From contig DAIEHU010000052.1 in assembly GCA_027353395.1 (NCBI GenBank), positions 1 through 11,685 on the forward strand: a stretch of 11,685 bases of DNA, read 5' to 3'. Numbering within the stretch: position 1 is the stretch's first letter; each line of letters starts with the position of its first letter. Under the pieces are notes generated by a model. It saw only the letters and a list, made by a program, of their open reading frames with translations. It searched no databases and was not told where the DNA came from. Source of the stretch: Desulfobacteraceae bacterium (lineage in GTDB: Bacteria > Desulfobacterota > Desulfobacteria > Desulfobacterales > Desulfosalsimonadaceae). Shown piece by piece: positions 7,811-11,685 of this stretch. A program made the position numbers and the translations under genes.

Positions 7811-7885
7811 CTTTCTCGGACGGGTTTTTCCGTAAGTGCCGCTGTTGATTTTTCCCCGCTTGGTTCGTTGATCACCTTTTCCCAT
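7784..7885 (-). CDS. 30S ribosomal protein Thx-like peptide (bTHX family)
   Basis: This tiny gene of 33 codons reads MGKGDQRTKRGKI at its N-terminus, continues NSGTYGKTRPRKKK (14-27) and ends in a short EKAASK tail. It follows the Thx pattern GKGDxRTxRGKIxxGTYGKxRPRKKK known from the Thermus small subunit, where the peptide sits in the head of the 30S particle among 16S rRNA helices. Eleven of its residues are K or R and none are acidic beyond D5 and E28. The usual WR or FR after KI is N14-S15 here. An AGGAGG lies 12 bases upstream of the ATG (7898-7903), a longer gap than usual, with a small GATAT/ATATC hairpin between. It has its own promoter candidate, lies 96 bases downstream of the TPR-protein gene on the same strand, and converges on the HD-GYP gene with only 11 bases between stops. 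The identification rests on motif match recalled from the family. Confidence 0.85.
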   Translation of the reverse strand: MGKGDQRTKRGKINSGTYGKTRPRKKKEKAASK

Positions 7886-7897
7886 GATATCTGATAT

Positions 7898-7903
7898 CCT
7901 CCT
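7898..7903 (-). promoter_or_regulatory. Shine-Dalgarno site AGGAGG of the Thx gene
   Basis: A perfect AGGAGG on the minus strand supports translation of the 33-codon ORF. The spacer to ATG is 12 bases. GATAT and ATATC within it can pair (3-base loop), which would shorten the effective distance. Confidence 0.7.
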
Positions 7904-7918
7904 GTTGAATAGTGTTTT

Positions 7919-7947
7919 TTTATAATGACTGTTTTCTTAATTTTTAA
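7919..7947 (-). promoter_or_regulatory. Sigma70-like promoter candidate for the Thx gene
   Basis: On the minus strand TTAAAA (7942-7947, four of six of -35) is separated by exactly 17 bases from TATAAA (7919-7924, five of six of -10). Transcription would begin near 7912, giving a leader of under 30 bases that contains the AGGAGG site. Read-through from the upstream TPR gene is also possible. Confidence 0.4.
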
Positions 7948-7948
7948 C

Positions 7949-7972
7949 GATACGGTCTTGTAAATGATACGG
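7949..7972. repeat. Direct repeat GATACGG upstream of the Thx promoter
   Basis: GATACGG occurs at 7949-7955 and 7966-7972, 17 bases apart, directly upstream of the candidate -35 of the Thx gene and between its promoter and the TPR gene stop. It may be a binding site or chance; nothing more can be said. Confidence 0.3.
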
Positions 7973-7981
7973 AATGATTTT

Positions 7982-10117
7982 TCAATCACTTCTTTTTAAA
8001 TTCCGATAATACCGGGTGCCTCGAAGGCTTTCCATGCGCTGATCCGATTCAAGCTGATCCCATCGGTGGAATCCTTTCCGGATGGCCTTGTCCAGAAAGG
8101 CCGCGGCAAGTTCCGTCTGGGAGAGGCTGGCGTTTAATGCCGCCATTTCATAATAAAAATCCGGGTTGCCGGGCGCTGTTTGAATGCCCTGCGCCAGCAG
8201 ACGGCGCGCCTGCTCCATATCGCCCTTCATGGCGTAAAGAAACGCCATCCGGATGATGACCCGTCCATAGAGTGTCCGGCCGGTTTCACCGATCATGCGC
8301 CTCACGGTTTCATAGACGGCCATGGCCGCATCCGGCCGCCCCTGGGATTCATACAGCATCCCCAGCTTAAACCGCAATTCCGCATTGTCCGGCTTTTGTT
8401 GAATGCTCATTTGCAGGCAGGCCTCCGGCTCCCGGCACTGGTCCAGAAACGCGCGCAGCACCTCCATGCTCAATTCCGGCCCCCGGTTTTTTGGGTTCAA
8501 CCGGGCGGCTTCCGCAAATTGCCGCATGGCCGCGCCGAATTCGCCGGTATTGGCCAGGGCCACGGCCATATCGACATGAATGTCCGGCGCATCCGGCCGC
8601 ATTTTCAAGGCATGGGCATACGCATCCACCGCATCAGAGTAATAGCCGATGCTCTCGAAACACAGACCCATATTGGCGTAGGCCGTGGGATGGGGCGTGA
8701 TGGCCAGGGATTTTCGATAATTGTCAATGGCCCGCATGTATTCGCCTTTTGCTTGCAGGGAATAGGCCAGATTCTGATAAGGCCTGGCTTTTCCAGGCGC
8801 TTTTTGAATACCCTCCGTCCAGAACGACACCTCGGATTGCCAGATGATGTTGCGCTGGTATGTCCATACCGCCAGAATCAGCGCAAGAGCCGTCAGGATG
8901 GCGGCCCCGGCCCCCCGTTTGTTGCCGGACACATGAAAAACCATCCGGGAAAACACCGGATAAAGAAACATGGCGGGCAGATACAGACGGTGCTCGTAGA
9001 TGATTTCAATGCCGATGACCGATGATTCGATGACCAGATTCCCCAGAAACCAGAGGATCGCGAAGGACAACAGCCGGTCCTTTTTTGCCGCGTAAATCGC
9101 ATAAACCGCCAGCGCGGCAATGGCTGTAAGGCTGAAAATCGTGGAAATGGGCGTCATCAATGAATGCGACAGCGGATAGTCATGATCCAGAACCAGCCGC
9201 CGGGGATGAGGGAACGCCAGCAGGGAAAGATAATACACCACCACCCGGAATTCCGTCATCACACGTTCGGAAAGCGTAAAGTCCCGCTGGCTGTAGCTCG
9301 CAAGAATCCTTGAGACGGGCTCCAGCCCCAGAAAATGAACAATGATGCCGCCAAACACCATCAAACCGGCGACAACCCAGATCAACGGCCGCATTGACCG
9401 CCATTTTTGAAGGTTCTGGAAGAAAAACCATTCATACAAAAGAATAAAAACCGGCAGGGTTCCGGCGTTTTCCTTGCTGGCCACAGCGCAAAGGCCGGAA
9501 ATTCCGGAGCCAGCAAAAAACGCCACGGACGACTTGAAGCGTTCATTCCGGAAATGCGTTCGTCCGGTCACATACAGCAGCAGGGACAGGACAAAAAACA
9601 TGGCCGCCATGCTGGTCATGCGCTGACACATATAGGTCACCGCATTGGTCTGCACCGGATGCACCAGCCAGAGCATCGCCCCGAAAAGAGCGGGCCACAG
9701 ATCAGGAGCCGCCGCAAATCCACCTGGCGGCAAGCCCCCGTTCTTTTTGTTGCCGCAAAGAAAAAATGTCGCCTGAAACAGAAAAAACAGGAAAATCCCG
9801 GTCAGCAGGTGGATGCCCAGATTGACCAAGTGATACCCAAACGGGTTTTCCCCGCCAAAATAATAATTCAGAGCAAAACTGATGTTAGGCAGATACCGGT
9901 GCCGGGGATTTCCCTCCAGGGCCGCCGCCTTGATGGCCGTCCAGGAAAAAGTCGTCATGTGCGCATGGGGGTTGTTGCGGGTGATAAAATTGATATCATC
10001 AAATACAAACGGCGACCGGAATGTGTTGGAATAGATCAGCGTTCCAGCGGCGATAAGCAGCAAAACCCCAAGCAACTGGCATTGCTTAACGAATAAGACG
10101 GATGACAATCGTTTCAA
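7982..10117 (-). CDS. TMTC-like multi-spanning membrane protein with C-terminal TPR repeats
   Basis: This 711-residue protein has two halves. Residues 1-420 hold about ten or eleven hydrophobic spans (for example 14-31, 93-118, 166-183, 244-263, 325-342, 405-419). Residues about 442-700 form a TPR array (YQNLAYSLQAKGEYMRAIDNY, then an ANMGLCFESIGYYSDAVDAY unit, and others). The first external loop carries FDD (39-41), and HRYLP (73-77) and EHRLYLP (375-381) resemble conserved motifs of the GT-C glycosyltransferase-like/TMTC family, in which eukaryotic members are protein O-mannosyltransferases. A glycosyltransferase role here is inference; the bacterial members are mostly uncharacterised. The start is TTG at 10117: a stop codon lies immediately upstream in frame, no early in-frame ATG exists, and GAAGGG lies 10 bases upstream. 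It is divergent from the aldolase gene. No glycan or pilin genes are adjacent to indicate a substrate. Confidence 0.85.
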   Translation of the reverse strand: MKRLSSVLFVKQCQLLGVLLLIAAGTLIYSNTFRSPFVFDDINFITRNNPHAHMTTFSWTAIKAAALEGNPRHRYLPNISFALNYYFGGENPFGYHLVNLGIHLLTGIFLFFLFQATFFLCGNKKNGGLPPGGFAAAPDLWPALFGAMLWLVHPVQTNAVTYMCQRMTSMAAMFFVLSLLLYVTGRTHFRNERFKSSVAFFAGSGISGLCAVASKENAGTLPVFILLYEWFFFQNLQKWRSMRPLIWVVAGLMVFGGIIVHFLGLEPVSRILASYSQRDFTLSERVMTEFRVVVYYLSLLAFPHPRRLVLDHDYPLSHSLMTPISTIFSLTAIAALAVYAIYAAKKDRLLSFAILWFLGNLVIESSVIGIEIIYEHRLYLPAMFLYPVFSRMVFHVSGNKRGAGAAILTALALILAVWTYQRNIIWQSEVSFWTEGIQKAPGKARPYQNLAYSLQAKGEYMRAIDNYRKSLAITPHPTAYANMGLCFESIGYYSDAVDAYAHALKMRPDAPDIHVDMAVALANTGEFGAAMRQFAEAARLNPKNRGPELSMEVLRAFLDQCREPEACLQMSIQQKPDNAELRFKLGMLYESQGRPDAAMAVYETVRRMIGETGRTLYGRVIIRMAFLYAMKGDMEQARRLLAQGIQTAPGNPDFYYEMAALNASLSQTELAAAFLDKAIRKGFHRWDQLESDQRMESLRGTRYYRNLKRSD

Positions 10118-10230
10118 TCAGTTGATTCCCTTCCCGTATACATCAATTAAAACCGGACCGGCGGAATCCATCCATACCACAAACGTCAGGCGCAAACAAC
10201 CGGGAAACGAAATTGCGATTGGGTTACCTC

Positions 10231-10261
10231 TTGACTTCAGATTGAATTTCCGGCTTATATG
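10231..10261 (+). promoter_or_regulatory. Promoter candidate for the aldolase gene
   Basis: TTGACT (10231-10236, five of six of the -35 consensus) is followed by TATATG (10256-10261, four of six) with a 19-base spacer, slightly long. The leader would be about 70 bases. Confidence 0.35.
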
Positions 10262-10263
10262 TC

Positions 10264-10273
10264 ACCATATGGT
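10264..10273. repeat. Perfect 10-bp palindrome ACCATATGGT
   Basis: ACCATATGGT equals its own reverse complement. It overlaps a wider dyad, ATATG (10257-10261) with CATAT (10266-10270). Both sit at or just downstream of the candidate -10, where a repressor would block transcription. Operator function is inference. Confidence 0.35.
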
Positions 10274-10338
10274 TAAGTGCTTGTAATATTGAGAGCTGTT
10301 TGTTTTTCACGTAATAATATGCAAGGGGGTAACGGGAG

Positions 10339-11139
10339 ATGTTTACCAGCGGCAAAGCGGTGAGAATGGAGCGGATTGTTGACAGAAAAACGGGCAAGGC
10401 GGTGATTGTACCCATGGATCACGGGGTGACTGTCGGCCCCATCAAGGGCCTGGTGGATCTGACAAAAGCCGTAAACCAGGTGGCTGAGGGCGGCGCAAAC
10501 GCGGTGATCGGGCATCTGGGGCTTCCCAAGCACGGGCATAGGACCTATGGGCGCGATATCGGGCTGATTCTTCATCTGTCCGCCGCCAGCATGTTGTCTC
10601 CCAAACCCAACAAGAAGGTGCTCGTCAACACGGTGGAAAACGCGCTCCGAGTGGGTGCGGACGGGGTTTCCATCCATATCAACGTTGGGGATGAGCATGA
10701 GGCGGAAATGCTCAGAGATTTTGGAAAAGTGGTGGTTGACTGCAATTACTGGGGCATGCCGCTCATTGCCATGATGTATCCCAGGGGGCCGCTGATTGAA
10801 GATGAAAAAGACCTGGATGCGGTGAAGCTGGCCGCGCGAATGGGCGCGGATCTGGGCGCGGATTATATCAAGACCGTATATACCGGTGATCCGGAATCCT
10901 TCCGGGAGGTTGTTGAAGGATGCCCCGCGCCGATACTGATCGCGGGCGGCAGCAAACAGAGCGACGCCGAAGTGTTCAAGTCCATTGAAGGGGCCATGCT
11001 GGCTGGCGCAAAAGGGGTGTCCATTGGCCGTAATGCGTTTCAGCACAAAAATCCCGCCCTGTTTGTCAAGGCGGCCTGCGCCATTGTGCACGACAACAAG
11101 ACGGCGGAAGAGGCCATCGCCATGCTGCAGGAAGATTAA
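10339..11139 (+). CDS. 2-amino-3,7-dideoxy-D-threo-hept-6-ulosonate synthase / archaeal-type class I aldolase
   Basis: This is a 266-residue cytoplasmic TIM-barrel aldolase of the DeoC/LacD/FbaB superfamily. It closely follows the archaeal ADH-synthase family (Methanocaldococcus MJ0400), which condenses 6-deoxy-5-ketofructose 1-phosphate with aspartate semialdehyde in the alternative entry to dehydroquinate and aromatic amino acids. Visible motifs are VPMDHGVTVGPIKGL (24-38), KHGHRTYGRDIGLILHLS (64-81), YWGMPLIAMMYPRG (137-150), ADYIKTVYTGD (174-184), IAGGSK (201-206) and GVSIGRNAFQH (226-236). D27, Y147 and Schiff-base K178 match the catalytic Asp33/Tyr153/Lys184 I recall for MJ0400, with a constant offset of six. 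AAGGGGG (10323-10329) lies 9 bases before the ATG. The alternative activity is fructose-1,6-bisphosphate aldolase, since the families are close. No dehydroquinate synthase II gene is in the window. The next gene starts 9 bases later. Confidence 0.82.
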   Translation: MFTSGKAVRMERIVDRKTGKAVIVPMDHGVTVGPIKGLVDLTKAVNQVAEGGANAVIGHLGLPKHGHRTYGRDIGLILHLSAASMLSPKPNKKVLVNTVENALRVGADGVSIHINVGDEHEAEMLRDFGKVVVDCNYWGMPLIAMMYPRGPLIEDEKDLDAVKLAARMGADLGADYIKTVYTGDPESFREVVEGCPAPILIAGGSKQSDAEVFKSIEGAMLAGAKGVSIGRNAFQHKNPALFVKAACAIVHDNKTAEEAIAMLQED

Positions 11140-11148
11140 ATTTCATTC

Positions 11149-11685
11149 ATGCGCTTTTTTTTATATGAAAAGATCCTTCGACTGGCGTTTTTTTTCGGTA
11201 TGCTCATGTGGATGGGCGTATGGGAATACGGGTTTGAACGAAAAAGACCAGTGGATTCGAAAGCCAAACGCTGGCTGAACAACCTGGGGCTGGCGGCGGT
11301 GAGCGCCGCCATACTGCAATCCGGCATTTTTCTGCTGCCAGTCTCGTTCGCATATGCGGCCCGCTCCAGGGGTATCGGGGTGTTCAATCAGTATTACGGG
11401 CTGGTCTGGGAAAAATGGATAGCCGCCATCGTTCTTCTGGACCTGATCATTTACCTTCGGCATATCCTGTTTCATTCCGTGCCGGTGCTGTGGCGGATGC
11501 ATCAGGTCCACCATTCCGATCTGGACCTTGATGTCACGACAGCCATCCGGTTTCACCCCTTTGAAATTATCATTTCATTGCTGATCAAGCTGACTGCCGT
11601 GGCCGCATTTGGATTTCCGCCGGGAGCCGTGCTGACTTTTGAAATTCTGATCAACGCCGCGGCCATGTTCAATCACGCCAATATA
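11149..11685 (+). CDS. Sterol desaturase / fatty acid hydroxylase family protein, 3' end outside the window
   Basis: An open frame of 179 codons runs from ATG 11149 to the last base without a stop, so it is the N-terminal part of a longer gene. It belongs to the fatty acid hydroxylase superfamily, membrane di-iron oxygenases acting on sterols, fatty acids or carotenoid-like lipids. Hydrophobic spans lie about 9-25, 46-66 and 90-104. The metal-binding histidine motifs are HILFH (105-109), HQVHH (118-122) with the conserved SDLDLDVTTAIRFHP after it, and a further His at NHAN (175-178). The third histidine cluster expected in the family would lie beyond the window. It follows the aldolase stop by 9 bases, so co-transcription is likely, though GGAAG is about 14 bases upstream of the ATG and no better ribosome site is visible. 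The substrate cannot be read from sequence. Confidence 0.85.
   Translation, partial: MRFFLYEKILRLAFFFGMLMWMGVWEYGFERKRPVDSKAKRWLNNLGLAAVSAAILQSGIFLLPVSFAYAARSRGIGVFNQYYGLVWEKWIAAIVLLDLIIYLRHILFHSVPVLWRMHQVHHSDLDLDVTTAIRFHPFEIIISLLIKLTAVAAFGFPPGAVLTFEILINAAAMFNHANI

Larger units (their letters stand above)
10118..10338. other. Divergent intergenic control region
   Basis: These 221 bases separate the minus-strand membrane/TPR gene from the plus-strand aldolase gene, so promoters for both directions should lie here. A plus-strand promoter candidate and a perfect palindrome are described separately. For the minus strand only the GAAGGG ribosome site next to the TTG start is clear; I see no good -35/-10 pair. 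No small gene or known riboswitch core was recognised. Confidence 0.5.

Noticed and set aside
7636..7989. 117-codon minus-strand open frame across the Thx region
   Set aside because: It is in a different frame from the Thx peptide, lacks a good start and has no family resemblance; the 33-codon frame has the AGGAGG site and the Thx motif.
8180..9025. Antisense open frame (281 codons) on the plus strand within the TPR gene
   Set aside because: The translation is rich in H, R, G and P with no domain, and the opposite strand has a clear TPR array.
9407..10096. Antisense open frame (229 codons) on the plus strand within the membrane half of the TMTC-like gene
   Set aside because: Low-complexity basic translation opposite clear membrane spans; a shadow frame.
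10140..10240. Possible cyclic-di-GMP riboswitch, considered because of the nearby HD-GYP gene and a GGCGCAAAC string
   Set aside because: The conserved GEMM core and its two paired helices could not be traced on either strand.
10273..11091. Antisense open frame (272 codons) opposite the aldolase gene
   Set aside because: The plus strand has an intact catalytic aldolase; the antisense translation has no recognisable motif.
1..11685. CRISPR arrays, insertion sequences, tRNA genes
   Set aside because: No regularly spaced repeats, transposase-like product with terminal inverted repeats, or tRNA cloverleaf with T-loop motif was found by eye.

Overview
The window looks like chromosomal DNA of a Gram-negative, probably anaerobic bacterium of the Desulfobacterota (Desulfobacterales-like). 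This placement is inferred from gene content: a TonB-dependent outer-membrane receptor, a YfiR-type periplasmic protein, a large hybrid histidine kinase, an archaeal-type ADH-synthase/class I aldolase, a TMTC-like membrane TPR protein and a Thx-type ribosomal peptide. No rRNA or other taxonomic marker is present. Base composition looks close to even in genes and is strongly AT-rich in the first ~190 bases.

Bases 1-379 hold no convincing gene. They are an AT-rich leader with a 10-base direct repeat, a GC-rich hairpin and a weak promoter candidate. Bases 380-7772 (+ strand) are a tightly packed four-gene operon: TonB-dependent receptor, YfiR/DUF4154 protein, hybrid sensor kinase (CHASE8-like sensor, HAMP, PAS, HisKA, HATPase, REC, REC, HPt) and REC-HD-GYP response regulator. 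Genes overlap or lie within about 10 bases of each other. Together they suggest one trans-envelope signalling chain: outer-membrane receptor, periplasmic YfiR, CHASE8-type kinase, internal phosphorelay, and an HD-GYP enzyme expected to degrade cyclic di-GMP. It resembles the Pseudomonas YfiBNR system, but the CHASE8-type sensor drives a phosphorelay kinase rather than a diguanylate cyclase. This is the most interesting part of the window.

Bases 7784-7885 (- strand) encode a 33-residue peptide that matches the 30S ribosomal protein Thx family; it is easily missed. Its stop lies 11 bases from the stop of the convergent HD-GYP gene. Bases 7982-10117 (- strand) encode a multi-spanning membrane protein with a C-terminal TPR array and a TTG start.

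A 221-base divergent spacer (10118-10338) leads to a + strand pair: an archaeal-type 2-amino-3,7-dideoxy-D-threo-hept-6-ulosonate synthase/class I aldolase homologue (10339-11139) and, 9 bases later, a sterol desaturase/fatty acid hydroxylase family gene that runs off the window end. No mobile elements, tRNA, rRNA, CRISPR arrays or recognisable riboswitches were seen.
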